From contig OX465281.1 of NCBI GenBank assembly GCA_949987705.1, forward strand, positions 196,775,112 to 196,839,111: 64,000 nucleotides of DNA. The letters run 5' to 3'. The translations under genes were made by a program, and so were the position numbers. Within the stretch, counting starts at the first letter, position 1. Each line of letters begins with the position of its first letter. The notes beneath the pieces are model-generated. The model saw nothing but the letters and a program-made list of their open reading frames with translations, made no database searches and was not told where the DNA came from. Below are positions 58,801-64,000 of the stretch, piece by piece. This stretch comes from Thereva unica. Taxonomy: Eukaryota; Arthropoda; Insecta; Diptera; Therevidae.

Positions 58801-59388
58801 AAAAAGGGTCAACGAAAGTAACAAATTACATCCAATCCGGCCGAACCAATTAATTCTGTTCACATAGTTCCCATCCATGAATCGATGAATACGACAAAAA
58901 AATTGGCCAGGAGGACTTTCTACGTCTAGCTCGAATGCTGTAACTAGAAAACTTTCAACAGGCTGAACAAGTTTAAAACGGACCAAAAGTAACATCGACC
59001 ATCCTCCATATCACGGGGCGATTGCAATAAAAGGTTGTAATATTAATGCTATTTCGATGGCCACTTTTCATTCTCCAGCAACAACAGGTTTTTTTTTGCT
59101 AAAATTTCCGCAAAACAATTCACTTAACGAGTAAAGAAAGGAGGTCACGGTATTTCGGCTTAATCGTTGTGCAGCATGCACTTACCTCCAGGTGTTGCCT
59201 AATATCGGAATTGGCTTTGGTCCTGGGACTGCACTATATGGAAGGGCATTGTGCCACTCATCCAAAGAGCCGTGATCTGTTAATTCGGTTGCAGTATGCG
59301 GACAAGTTGCATAATACTTAATGTTCAGGTAATCGGACTGTAATCTCTTAGCTAGTTGATTACGGGTCAACAGCTTTAATGACCTCAT
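24985..59388 (-). CDS. Cyp49a1: Mitochondrial-type cytochrome P450, CYP49A1-like, nine exons
   Basis: CDS, minus strand: 59388-59186, 38263-38113, 37776-37664, 37602-37409, 37345-37144, 25897-25735, 25680-25432, 25376-25164, 25092-24985. It totals 1,596 nt = 532 codons with stop; all eight introns are GT-AG and every junction keeps phase. The 531-residue protein has an Arg/Lys-rich, acid-poor N-terminus (MRSLKLLTRNQLAKRLQ) suiting mitochondrial import and no membrane anchor. PGPKPIPILGNTW is at 55-67, the I-helix LVGIDT ends at 342, ExxR (EVFR) is at 396-399, FRPERW at 448-453, and the heme loop YGHGARMCLGRRFA has Cys480. The RR after that Cys fits ferredoxin-dependent mitochondrial P450s. 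P450s insert one oxygen atom into a substrate; no substrate is known to me for this family. The CYP49A1 name rests on remembered similarity along the whole length. No inactivating change is seen. Start: the first ATG after an in-frame TAA. Confidence 0.92.
26130..26620 (+). repeat. Degenerate tandem repeat rich in TGGACAAAC (intron 5)
   Basis: Blocks of the form TTGGACAAACTTGGACAAAC plus GATGGACAAACGA occur at about 26245, 26393 and 26533. Two also share CTTGTTAACGGTGCCTGGAC upstream and two share AATTCGCATTTCGTGTTGCC downstream, giving a period of about 140-150 bp. Non-coding. Confidence 0.7.
26688..27283. mobile_element. PIF/Harbinger-type MITE, copy 1 (596 bp)
   Basis: Ends TGGGGCCCATCCACAGGCCA and the complement (GGCCCGTGGATGGGCCCCA) are inverted, continuing as GTTGCCCAAACTGAG; TIRs exceed 40 bp. 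TAA flanks both sides (26685-26687, 27284-27286). The interior is A+T-rich and non-coding. Confidence 0.85.
27590..28359. mobile_element. Mariner-type foldback element, copy 2, nearly fully palindromic
   Basis: Same family as 12983-13643, here with CCGGGTGTTTT and AAAACACCCGG ends flanked by TA. Each arm runs about 300 bp from the end to GAAATCGTCA. Without the inner insertion at 27892-28072 the centre would read GTCATTAATGAC, so the element was a full palindrome. Confidence 0.85.
27892..28072. mobile_element. Small TTAA-flanked palindrome inside the mariner-type foldback
   Basis: 181 bp, GGGGAGCTTTCGGTGG to CCACCGAAAGCTCCCC, flanked by TTAA at 27888-27891 and 28073-28076. TTAA target sites are typical of piggyBac-type elements. 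The arms include TTACTTTGAACATCTAAG and its complement. Confidence 0.8.
28548..29064. mobile_element. PIF/Harbinger-type MITE, copy 2 (about 517 bp)
   Basis: Same family as 26688-27283; the right end GGCCCGTGGATGGGCCCCA is kept and the left end is decayed (GAGTCCATCCACAGGCC). TTA flanks both sides (28545-28547, 29065-29067). Confidence 0.8.
29153..29298. repeat. 150-bp dispersed repeat, copy 2
   Basis: Matches 19786-19935. The right boundary GGGAAGGGAT is shared, and different sequence follows. Confidence 0.85.
29300..29965. other. Unassigned intron DNA with a hairpin at 29725-29835
   Basis: TTTTAATGTTAAAATTGGC (about 29731) pairs with GCCAATTTCAACATTAAAAT (about 29810). Nothing else recognised. 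Confidence 0.4.
29970..30640 (+). pseudogene. Helitron Rep (rolling-circle) domain relic
   Basis: Broken frames give FQWQGRGSPHVQILLWLFD (HUH-motif region; the second His appears as Gln), KIRPDEMATN, MITKNMIHGPYGALNPNSP, then after decay VFGVSNANTINEITQHQMER and YVSTNETIWPIFS. This is the order of motifs in Helitron Rep/helicase proteins. Many stops and frameshifts; no helicase part found. Confidence 0.82.
30708..32430 (-). pseudogene. Non-LTR retrotransposon (LINE) ORF2 relic
   Basis: Read on the minus strand, the order is: MERWEEHFLELLNSEPPSLE, WFKNNKASGADDIPAELV, KKGDITVSTSYRGITLLSTV (32249-31941), LLAYADDIDIIGRTTTAV (about 31500), LHINESKTKYMVAS, LIYASETWVLSKKHSNLL (31161 onward), DRWRAVARGQDRIPV near the end, and a purine-rich AAAGAAGAAAAAGAA tail at 30708. 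It is the 3' two thirds of a LINE of the RTE/R4-like type, with many frame breaks. Confidence 0.8.
32440..33208. other. Unassigned intron DNA
   Basis: No gene. CCCAGTAGGAATTC at about 32808 resembles the ends of the MITE family at 34670, 36487 and 44999, without a clear partner. Confidence 0.35.
33217..36388. mobile_element. Unclassified TIR element, about 3.2 kb, with 8-bp flanking repeat
   Basis: The left end ATTGATTATCTATAAGTAGA is inverted at the right end, where a 24-bp terminal sequence is doubled (36341-36364, 36365-36388). TAAAAGAC flanks both sides (33209-33216, 36389-36396). The interior holds a diverged copy of the 50.7-kb foldback arm (33730-33860) and a MITE (34670-35245). The only longer frame is 35455-35700 (81 codons, unrecognised). 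Confidence 0.62.
34670..35245. mobile_element. MITE with CCCAGCGGGAAA ends
   Basis: CCCAGCGGGAAATGTAATGG at the left and TTTTCCCGCTGGG at the right, 576 bp. Related ends occur at 36487-36757 and 44999-45249. Superfamily unclear; no sure target duplication. Confidence 0.6.
36487..36757. mobile_element. Palindromic MITE of the CCCAGYRGGA family
   Basis: CCAGCGGGACTTGTAAGCTT faces its complement (AAGCTTACAGGTCCTACTGGG region), and the arms continue through GTAAGGGGTAGGCCTTACTA. Just left, CCCGCTGGGACTCCAGCGGG is itself a palindrome, as if two copies abut. Confidence 0.7.
37144..38263 (-). CDS. Cyp49a1: Cyp49a1-like exons 2-5
   Basis: Exon 2 (38263-38113): LFPFIGQYTISDIAKISSLL to LLFIYDADEIEK. 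Exon 3 (37776-37664): NEGSTPFRPSMPSLVKY to GVVGV. Exon 4 (37602-37409): HGEQWREFRSRVQKPVLQL (helix C WxxxR motif) to EIHKWSLE. Exon 5 (37345-37144): IGRVALDTRLGCLE to YVTNMNFFV. Introns of 336, 61 and 63 bp separate them. Confidence 0.93.
38545..39009 (-). mobile_element. tRNA-derived SINE, copy 2, inside the RTE element
   Basis: The minus strand begins GGGCCTCGGTAGCTTAGGGT at 39009 and ends near CTTTCCTGAGCCTCTAG at 38547. It matches the copy at 51066 over its whole length; the B-box region is mutated (GGTCGAATCA). Confidence 0.8.
40467..40841 (-). repeat. Solo LTR inserted in the RTE element
   Basis: Starts TGTGGCTATTG and ends GCCGCTACA; GTTC lies on both sides (40463-40466, 40842-40845). 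Removing the insert restores the LINE codons for NVKVVLLYGCETW. On the minus strand a TATA-like CCATAAATAGG precedes AATAAATAAAG, so the LTR is read on that strand. Confidence 0.8.
41284..41861. repeat. Dispersed repeat related to 22860-22980
   Basis: Shares AAAACCTCTGGC, TTTCCCCGCTTTTT and GAGAAAGTAAACGAAC with the earlier block. TTCGAGCGC and GCGCTCGAG form a short hairpin at about 41827. No gene. Confidence 0.45.
41950..42080 (+). pseudogene. RTE-type LINE RT fragment
   Basis: Encodes MPNDKATGRDDFPPELLKAD and SLIGDAI, nearly the same as RTE RT at 39410-39490. Confidence 0.75.
42126..42250. mobile_element. Short 125-bp MITE-like inverted repeat
   Basis: GTGAGTTTACGCCGCTGCAT at the left is matched by ATGCACGCGGTGTAAACTCAC at the right. 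No target duplication found. Confidence 0.55.
42692..43133 (+). repeat. Copia-like LTR insertion with GCACC duplication
   Basis: Starts TGTTAGGAATC; TATA-like GTATATAAG at about 43000; LTR-type end CACTACAACA at 43119. GCACC occurs at 42687-42691 and again at 43134-43138. The 14 bases between 43119 and the second GCACC (GGACTAGGTATCAA) resemble a primer-binding site. Confidence 0.62.
43389..44050. mobile_element. Non-autonomous TIR element (662 bp) in the LINE
   Basis: CACTGATAAAAAAAATTCTT at the left is inverted as AATTTTTCTATCAGTG at the right. LINE coding sequence flanks both sides. The interior repeats TTCTTGA-type motifs and has no gene. Confidence 0.6.
44206..44410. mobile_element. Short TIR element with CGCGAAGTT repeats
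   Basis: GCATTACACTACTCGCGAAG and CTTCGCGAGTAGTTTAGTGC face each other. CGAAGTT-type motifs recur inside. It separates two adjoining parts of the LINE C-terminus. Confidence 0.6.
44474..44813. mobile_element. Hairpin repeat family A, uninterrupted copy (340 bp)
   Basis: Begins TTTTTGACGTGACAACGTC, holds a palindrome with arms of about 75 bp (44500-44655) and a loop of about 10 bp, and ends GGCCCGGGGCACCGGTTT. Same family as 27353-28460. Class unknown. Confidence 0.75.
44999..45249. mobile_element. MITE with CCCAGTAGGACTTG ends (251 bp)
   Basis: CCCAGTAGGACTTGTAATGG at the left, AAAAGTCCTACTGGG at the right. Related to 34670-35245 and 36487-36757. Confidence 0.68.
45250..45903. other. Unassigned intron DNA
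   Basis: No gene or clear repeat seen. Confidence 0.4.
45908..46636. mobile_element. 729-bp near-perfect palindrome flanked by TTAA
   Basis: GGGGGGAGCCTGCTTTAGAG and its complement form the ends. The arms of about 360 bp pair almost base for base to a centre at about 46272 with practically no loop; I noticed only two or three mismatches. TTAA flanks both sides (45904-45907, 46637-46640), a piggyBac-type target. Confidence 0.88.
46641..47290. other. Unassigned intron DNA
   Basis: No gene recognised in this A+T-rich stretch. Confidence 0.4.
47300..47440 (+). pseudogene. Mariner transposase N-terminal fragment
   Basis: One frame gives DLPRSGRHSTSTKDKKVNKI, and after a one-base shift LFDNRRM, matching the linker between the two helix-turn-helix parts of mariner transposases. 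About 45 codons remain. Confidence 0.65.
47540..48545 (-). pseudogene. LINE ORF2 C-terminal relic
   Basis: The minus strand gives LKNNKSPGIDNIPAELIKQ (about 48520), FERVNEFTVSEYNDETID and RRINAANRTYFALLSVMKSR (48170-48040), KMDIFEKKVLRRTYG (about 47950), GWAGHVKRMDDSRIPQ (about 47800), DAAKLLNTRNWKQAAEQRA and SSIWAVEPSKKKK. The YADD region is decayed. Same general group as 30708-32430 but a distinct family. Confidence 0.8.
48721..49752 (+). repeat. Repeat with AACTTCCCAGT start, inserted in the left TIR
   Basis: Starts AACTTCCCAGTATAGGAAG and contains a recurring box, GACTTCTTTGAGGTGCCGAT (about 49007) and GACTTCATTGAGGTGCC (about 49152), plus CTGCACGATAT twice. The same family, inverted, is at 58010-58495. 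The TIR is continuous if this block is removed. Confidence 0.65.
50123..50680 (-). CDS. Cysteine-rich (CXC/tesmin-like) transposon-associated protein, C-terminal part
   Basis: The open frame 50740-50123 gives 205 codons; the first 20 fall in an inserted foldback end, so native sequence starts at about 50680. Then come VNLSALPPTKDAARLHSFRV, YHQVQTWLDSYQDPEVWGW, and a compact cysteine cluster SCKCRKECGGSCGCRKAGLK followed by CTIICSNCSGGNCEN. The tail is acidic. I remember the LPPT...YHQVQxWxG...WGW...C-rich arrangement from many uncharacterised, probably transposon-encoded, arthropod proteins. The cluster resembles CXC/tesmin or metallothionein-type metal-binding repeats, so metal or DNA binding is an inference. 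The N-terminal half has been displaced by the insertion at 50683. No stop codon breaks the remaining part. Confidence 0.62.
   Translation of the reverse strand: MDKENRPEIRLFKHSLRFTCFGKSATKTKVNLSALPPTKDAARLHSFRVYHQVQTWLDSYQDPEVWGWKRKIFGLQPVPMTISLSPTNLLKLISCKCRKECGGSCGCRKAGLKCTIICSNCSGGNCENVTKDANLLENNEINENICEFSSLPDISFDEDNVKSLDGKLHWSIRLSTDIFETYEAK
50683..52400. mobile_element. Large foldback element, arms A and B, with a SINE in arm A
   Basis: Arm A (50683 to about 51850) and arm B (about 51870-52400) are inverted copies: ACACCGTTAAGAAAA, GGGGTCGCTGATCACGAAAA, GAAATGCACTTTTTTTAATA and GGTTAAAACTACCCC occur in both, in opposite order. The outer left end reads TAGTCCATTCAAAACGCG. Arm A is interrupted by the SINE at 51066-51541. 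Confidence 0.75.
51066..51541 (+). mobile_element. tRNA-derived SINE, best-preserved copy
   Basis: The head at 51066-51145 resembles a tRNA gene: TAGCCTAGGGAGTAAGG at the A-box position and a perfect B-box GGTTCGATTCC at 51121-51131. These are the internal RNA polymerase III promoter elements. A body of about 370 bp follows, then a poly(A) run of more than 20 (51519-51541). It sits in GTACTGTCA...ATTATTTTCAACCC, whose uninterrupted form is seen at 53278-53315. Confidence 0.85.
52417..52862 (-). mobile_element. Foldback family, arm C (single arm)
   Basis: A copy of arm B in the same direction, from AGGGGTAATTTTAACCCC to GCGTTTTGAATGGACTAT. It follows arm B directly. Confidence 0.75.
52913..53565 (+). 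mobile_element. Foldback family, arm D (single arm)
   Basis: From TAGTCCATTCAATCAAAACG through the same landmarks as arm A to TTTATATTTGATATTTGAT, where the right TIR of the outer element starts. Arms C and D lie head to head around a 50-bp spacer. Confidence 0.75.
53870..54085. other. Unassigned intron DNA
   Basis: Nothing recognised. Confidence 0.35.
54090..54720 (+). pseudogene. CR1/Jockey-like LINE RT relic, second copy
   Basis: Decayed frames give DDDIQLYTLCPPSPN (YADD region), FLKLNPYKSQLLSP, ILPHFLYGSFVYISFHAS and CDLFFPY, in the same order as 42600-43390. It ends in ACTAAATAAATAAATGG at about 54675, an Alu-like A-rich tail. Confidence 0.65.
54721..55029. other. Unassigned A+T-rich intron DNA
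   Basis: TTAACTTCCCAGTATG at 54718 resembles the start of the repeat at 48721 but is not followed by the rest. Confidence 0.35.
55030..56275 (+). pseudogene. LINE RNase H domain and C-terminal zinc knuckle, split by a MITE
   Basis: VYTDGSKTDEGLG (55116-55160) starts an RNase H; MALRTAPTVFQAEVLAIQV follows with the catalytic Glu, then ...SGSQAALLAIK up to 55326. After the MITE, VTLMWIPCHERHIGNEIADS and LARVSA (55850-55920) give the His/Asp motif. A C-terminal CRFCGAAPETAEHL zinc knuckle lies at about 56095. This order (RNase H then CCHC) is that of I/LOA/R1-type LINEs. One frameshift follows YTDGSK, and other breaks exist. Confidence 0.8.
55327..55766. mobile_element. PIF/Harbinger-type MITE (440 bp) in the LINE RNase H
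   Basis: AGGTGGATTTACATAT and ATATGTAAATCCACCT ends with TAA on both sides (55324-55326, 55767-55769). Removing it restores the RNase H region. Confidence 0.85.
56501..57984 (+). mobile_element. hAT element (1,484 bp) with perfect 8-bp duplication and transposase scraps
   Basis: Ends CAGGGCGGCGC and GCGCCGGCCCTG; TTTAAAGG flanks both sides exactly (56493-56500, 57985-57992). A frame at 57615-57790 (KRWQSFTNMENFKCRKEIEL and QWSEILRLAQKGF) resembles the N-terminal part of TTF-type hAT transposases. The rest of the protein is absent. A related end piece (CACTTGCACCGGGCGC) lies at 20312-20340. Confidence 0.82.
58010..58495 (-). repeat. AACTTCCCAGT-type repeat, copy 2
   Basis: The complement of 48721-49200 family sequence: AACTGGGAAG end at about 58480, GGACCAATTACAATAACTT, and three GGCACCTCAA(A/T)GAAG-type boxes at 58090, 58210 and 58275 spaced about 65-120 bp. 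Confidence 0.65.
58500..59185. other. 5' end of intron 1, unassigned
   Basis: No element recognised between the repeat and exon 1. Confidence 0.4.
59186..59388 (-). CDS. Cyp49a1: Cyp49a1-like exon 1 (mitochondrial presequence and PGP motif)
   Basis: 67 codons plus two bases, from ATG at 59388-59386 to TGGAG before GTAAGT. The split Arg codon (AG + G) is completed by exon 2 at 38263, joining PILGNTW to LFPFIGQY. The frame has no ATG between the upstream TAA and this one. Confidence 0.9.
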
Positions 59389-60643
59389 TGCGAAGTAACC
59401 GTTTACTTTTCCAAAAACCAAGTCACTGTAAAACGTCTGCACTACACCTACACTTGTTCTTGAATTTTATTTTCCAGTCATTTCACCTTTTCTAAGCAAC
59501 AATTTTTTTAATTTGCAATCGTGATGGATGGGTAATTCTCAGCATGGATATTTGACGATAGCTCAACACCACAGATTCAAAACCACGAAATTCAACGGAC
59601 CTAGTTCTAGTAATAATTCTGATCGCACTGCACCGGCCGAGCGTGGATCACTAACATCCGTGCTGTCTCGTTGCAGGTAATCTACTGACTACTCTCGGAC
59701 ACGGTAAAACCGCAATTTACCTTTCGCTGGTGGAATTAAAGCTTGTATGACTTTTATTACAATCATCAATGTTTACCATCTTCTTTCTGTACAGGTAAAA
59801 CGCACGTGTAGAGATTGATCGCTTTTAGCAACAATGTTGCAAGCTTTTGCTGGTGATCCTCTATTTTGTGTTGATTTATTTGCTCGATCAGACCGCAGGG
59901 TGTTGATGTTTCGCAACAAAGTTGTGCTTTCACAGCTTCAGGTTAATGAGAAACATTCGAGCCTAAGTAGGTATAATTAATGGAACCTCTAGTAGCAATC
60001 ATTTATCGTATTTTATGTGTTTGCATTGCGGTAGACCAATTAGGTATCAATTTGTTGAATGTAAAAGAACACTTCGGTCTGGCTGATAAATCTGAAGTAC
60101 AGGGGCTGTCAGAGTACAATAGGTCCAAATGGCGGTACTTACTCTATTGCTCATTAAAAGAATAAAGAAAGGCGGAGAGGGAGAAGAAAGTAACACTTTA
60201 TTACGACACCAATTAGCCATAAAATGGTTAATACAAAATTAATAGTTTCACATTGTCTCTATCATCGATCGATGACTTTTTGCTATTTCTCTGCCAAAGC
60301 CATCATTCCATAGCTGAACTACTTTTAGTGCTTTTGACAGAAGCAAGAGTGTTCTGCATTGTTCAATATATGTAGTTGGTAATCTGATGGCAAAAACGAA
60401 AACCAGAACTATCCAGTCAAGCCCTTTCAATTATTGTCGAGTCATCAGCAGTGTGTGTGGTCCTAATTACTTACAACACTTTTTTTCTTGATTAATTAAT
60501 CCTAGTCAGTTTTTTCAAGCGTATTATTGATTGATAATAAAGTTCAGAATCAATCATTTTGCCAGGCAGAAGTACCTTACAATGGACGATTTCCTTCCTG
60601 TTTAAGGTAAGGTTCTTTTGCCTTAACTGTGTTGATAGTCTAG
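59389..60643. other. Upstream region of the P450 gene
   Basis: Should hold the 5' UTR and promoter of the minus-strand P450. I see no convincing TATA box or initiator. A 61-codon plus frame (59980-60165) is unrecognised. Confidence 0.4.
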
Positions 60644-62732
60644 CAGTGATTCTCAACCTTTTTTTTGTTGCGGCACACTTTTAACAATTTCAAAATTTGG
60701 CGGCACCCTAGCAATACAATAAATTTAAAAAAATTTTACTTATAGACCGTCAGCTAAGTGACAGATTTAGGTGCCCCATTTTCTCATGGTAGCCTCGAAG
60801 AGGGTTGAAGGGTAGATCGATATTGAGTTGGAAAAAGTTAAATTAAGGTGACGCTCCTGGGGATAAAGTAACGTAACGTATTTTTCGTAACAGAAATAAG
60901 AGGCGTATCTCGCCCATATTTTCACGCCAATATATTTATAGGAATAGTAACGATGAATGTGATTACATGTTCGATGGGCTTGTGTAAGAAAATCCGTTAA
61001 ATTCTCGGTTTAGTATGAAGCCCTTGTTTCCATCCCTTAGCCATCATTTACGCTCAAGCCTTCACTTTTCGGAAGCCAGTTTCCATTCCAAAATCATGTA
61101 GTAAACTTCGCTAGCGCGCTAGCAAATGGGGGGCATTCCGAAAGAGTTTCCTCAAAAATACCACTCAAAAAAAGACCAGCGATACTGAAGTGAGGTATGA
61201 ATTATCAGTTTTTTATAATGGCCCTAGTAGGCAAACCTTACTTCAAATTAAGTGGGGCGATATCTGCCTTACATATTCAGAAAACCTTTTGAAAACCTTC
61301 AAAAAAACACCCCGGCTTCACCGGCTGGTCAAGCAAATTGGCGAACTGAACTTCTAACCTCAGTTCAGTTCAGCTCGCATAAAGGGACCCGAACTGAAAT
61401 TAATGTAAAAGCTCGCTCAAAAAATAGTAATCAACTAGAATAGTGAAGCTGACTTCTGCCGAAAAAGCAGCAATTTGCACGAATTGAATATAAACTGGAC
61501 TTTAGCCGGTGAAGGCACTTACGTAGAAGGTCGGTGAAGCCGGGCCATAAAGCTTTAGTTTAACTCATACAAAACTTTACTTTTGATGTATTGCTTCATG
61601 TTTCAGGCAAATATGTTGGTGACCGTGAAGGATATCATTTAGCATGCTCTATAGACCGGTTATGGTTCGATTACAGGGGTTAAGCAGCATTGGAAGTTAT
61701 TAGTACTCAGTTGGGAGACCGTATTGATAAAACGGTACTTGCGTTTAAAAATATAAAGTTTTCGACACAGCCGCAGTTATTATTCACATATCCACGCCGA
61801 ATTTCTCAAACTGTTCGGAATCCCTTTTCCACTCAGAATCGAGGAGAAATGATTTTTTCCCCGGGGTGCCAAATGAGGCATTTCCGTTTGACGATGTGCG
61901 AATGAGGCAAGGGATAAGATACTTGGTGTGGGCCTTATAGGGCAATCTACTCGGGGTCCACATGGGGCGGTCGGGCTAGGCTACTTTTTCTAACGCTACA
62001 TACATAGGTATGCTTCCTTCGCTGCAGTCATTGACCTGCCTATGACAACTGTAACATCTGCATATGCCATTAGCTGGATAGACTTGTTTAGAATTTGCTC
62101 CGTATTCTCACTCCGTTTATCAATCGAATCAATGAGGTTTTAGTGATTTGAATTAATTGGTCTGAAAAGTTCAGTTCCACCATTGCTTCGAAGATTTTTG
62201 AACTTAGTGCAAGATCATTTATACTGTCTTAAACTCAATGAAAAAGAGGTGGTCCTTTATCGCACTCTTTCGTCTTTTCAATTGCCTGTCTCAATGCGAA
62301 TATGTGATCGATTGTGGACTATTGTTTCCTGAATCCGCCGTGGTTATTTCCAATTGCTTTTTCATACTAGTGCAATAAGCGAATATACAGGATATACAAG
62401 AATATTTTAAATGCTACATTCGGTAACATAGTTCCTCTGTAGTTGGAACAAACAAGTTGGTCCCCTTTTTTGTGTAGTAAATCTAAGAAAAATTATCGCC
62501 GGTATAGCGGTATGTTAGATTCGGCTCGGCAGAATAATTGAGTCGGCATAACAATAATGCGGAGGACACGCTGCAATGATTGCGGCAAAAATATTTTTCC
62601 CGTCGCGTTCTTGTTCCAATAATTTATACATACAAAATAATTTGTGTTGTTTGCATTTCTAAAATTTGGCGGCACACTTCAGGAATTTGGCGGCACACAA
62701 AAGTGCCGCGGCACATTGGTTGAGAATCACTG
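60644..62732. mobile_element. hAT-like element, about 2.1 kb
   Basis: CAGTGATTCTCAACCTTTTT at the left and GGTTGAGAATCACTG at the right are inverted, followed inward by GGCGGCAC boxes on both sides. The CAGTGRTTCTCAACC end is well known from hAT elements. TCTAG abuts both ends (60639-60643, 62733-62737), but a full 8-bp duplication is not seen. A LINE fragment lies inside. Confidence 0.68.
61985..62490 (-). pseudogene. LINE RT fragment inside the hAT-like element
   Basis: The minus strand gives KKGDQLVCSNYRGTMLPNV (about 62470-62420), GGFRKQ and STIDHIFALRQAIEKT (about 62340-62270), matching RT motifs KGDxxxCxNYRGIxLL and GFRxxRSTxDxIFxLRQ. Several stops. Confidence 0.68.
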
Positions 62733-62739
62733 TCTAGGT

Positions 62740-63050
62740 GTTACACCGTGGCTACAGATTTGTTGGTTCAATCAGTGCATAAACTAATTCAACAGGATTA
62801 ACGGTTTTAACGATGTAAAACTGTCAAGCTTCTTGACTATAACGACTTTATTTTACGAATTCGGATTTTTATAACCAAAATTCTTAAGCTACTTACATTA
62901 GCAATATACTAAGCTACTTGCATTAAACATAAAATCAAACATTGGCAAGATTGGATTAATCATCAAAATACGACTATGCTTAAATATCTAACATTGTCCC
63001 TACGTTTAACATTGTTCAACAAATACTGGGGTCTATATTGAAGTCCAAAC
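62740..63050. other. Unassigned stretch
   Basis: Nothing recognised. Confidence 0.35.
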
Positions 63051-63059
63051 TATGTCTGC

Positions 63060-64000
63060 CCGTATAGGTTTAGGTCTGTTTTGGAATTTGTAAATCATGA
63101 TGCCCGCGATTATGATGATTCTACCAATCAGGAGGCGTCTCGAGTATCCTACCGCCATCTGATGAACCTTGTTCTCTTCAATTCTAGATGAAAATTCAGC
63201 GTATAACTGGGAGTTGACGTTCGGACGTTGCTGGTGTAGGACGTTCGGATATTGCTAGCATACAGCTAATGGCCTCGTATGGAAGGTAACTAGATAGTGT
63301 TTGAGAGTGCATGGTGAATCCATCTTTAAGCTTCCGGACCCTTGTAGAATGGTGGAATACGTCTCTTCTTCACACACTATGTTCATGGGGGATGGTTTCC
63401 GTACTGCGAAGATCCACTCATTGCCTTGAGCTCATTGTACCCATACTTGCTTATCGTTGATGACTGGAGCCTACAGGTTTCCAAACTTTGGACATTGTTT
63501 AGGAAGTCTATTTCATACCACTGACTGTTCATTGCCTTATGATAGATTAGGTGTAATTGCTTGCTCACCTAATTTCCGGCCTTAATAGTCCAACATAATG
63601 GCACAATGCCGACTGATAGCTAGATGTGCAGATTTGGGTCGGATTGCTAAGAAGGTGTTGTTGATACAGTGCCGGGATTATAATTTTTCATTACTTGAGC
63701 CTTAACTTTCATCAACTTGTATAATAGCCGTAAATCTTCTGCGTTGGCTAGTAGACGCAGTATGGGCAGAGGAGATTGTTTCTGATGTTTGCGATCTCAC
63801 TCTTCAGTTGGGCTGGAGACAGTAACAGTGGATTTAATACTGTCTTGATGTGCAGCGGCAGCAACGTCTAGGATTGCAGCTTGTACCTATGCGTTGTAAA
63901 TTCGCAGAACTTAATGTTAGCTGTGTTGCTACTGTGTTGGAGATTTGGGTCATATTTGCTCTATACGTTTCCTCTTCTGTGACGTGGATCTGCTTGACTA
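63060..64000 (-). pseudogene. Retroelement envelope-like (Env) relic, runs off the window
   Basis: Read on the minus strand from the window edge, broken frames resemble the ectodomain of insect errantivirus/BEL envelope proteins: an LSPAQLKSEIANIRNNL-type region at about 63810, DLRLLYKLMKVKAQVM at about 63745-63695, an NSQWYEIDF region at about 63530, a WIFAVRKP...CE region at about 63410-63360, and a long hydrophobic-like C-terminal part near 63130-63080. Frameshifts and stops separate the pieces, so it cannot be functional as it stands. The assignment is by remembered similarity. The rest of the element would lie right of the window. Confidence 0.5.

Noticed and set aside
1..64000. CRISPR array, operon or other prokaryotic system
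   Set aside because: Spliced gene, LTR elements and LINEs show eukaryotic DNA; the regular repeats seen lack spacer structure.

Overview
This is insect genomic DNA, A+T-rich and crowded with transposable elements (TEs). A fly or close relative fits best: four of the small introns of the one clear host gene are 54-71 bp, and the element set (BEL/Pao, Gypsy, RTE-like and RNase H-bearing LINEs, hAT, PIF/Harbinger, mariner, Helitron, a tRNA-derived SINE) is usual for Diptera. The species cannot be named from the sequence.

Host gene. The minus strand carries one apparently intact gene: a mitochondrial-type cytochrome P450, recognised as Cyp49a1-like, in nine exons from 59388 down to 24985. The exon boundaries were worked out by eye. 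Every junction keeps phase, giving 532 codons including the stop (531 residues) with all P450 signature motifs. Intron 1 (38264-59185, about 20.9 kb) and intron 5 (25898-37143, about 11.2 kb) hold nearly all the TEs in the right-hand two thirds of the window.

Layout. 1-8330: three LTR retrotransposons nested in one another (a minus-strand Gypsy inside a BEL/Pao element inside the 5' LTR of a CsRn1-like Gypsy). 8331-12770: a decayed Myb-associated-type C-terminus, a TATCGATA cluster, and three tandem 601-bp repeats. 12771-17100: foldback and other repeats, then a small two-exon BED-finger gene. 17650-24760: a hAT element with target duplication, SINE, RTE LINE remains, a Harbinger-type MITE dimer and a transposon-type ORF. 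24985-25897: 3' exons of the P450. 25898-37143 (intron 5): MITEs, three palindromes nested in one another, a Helitron Rep relic, a LINE and an unclassified terminal-inverted-repeat (TIR) element. 37144-38263: exons 2-5. 38264-59185 (intron 1): an RTE copy split by a SINE and a solo LTR, a LINE broken by several insertions, a 729-bp perfect-type palindrome, a 5.2-kb long-TIR element carrying a cysteine-rich (CXC-like) gene, two further LINE relics and a hAT element. 59186-59388: exon 1. 59389-64000: upstream DNA, another hAT-like element and an envelope-like retroelement relic running off the window.

The non-P450 coding regions are mobile-element remains that do not act together; most are truncated or interrupted. 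The most unusual structures are the 48670-53864 element, the triple nested palindrome at 27353-28460, the 601-bp triplet and the 33217-36388 element. All family names come from recognising motifs in the translated sequence; no search was run.
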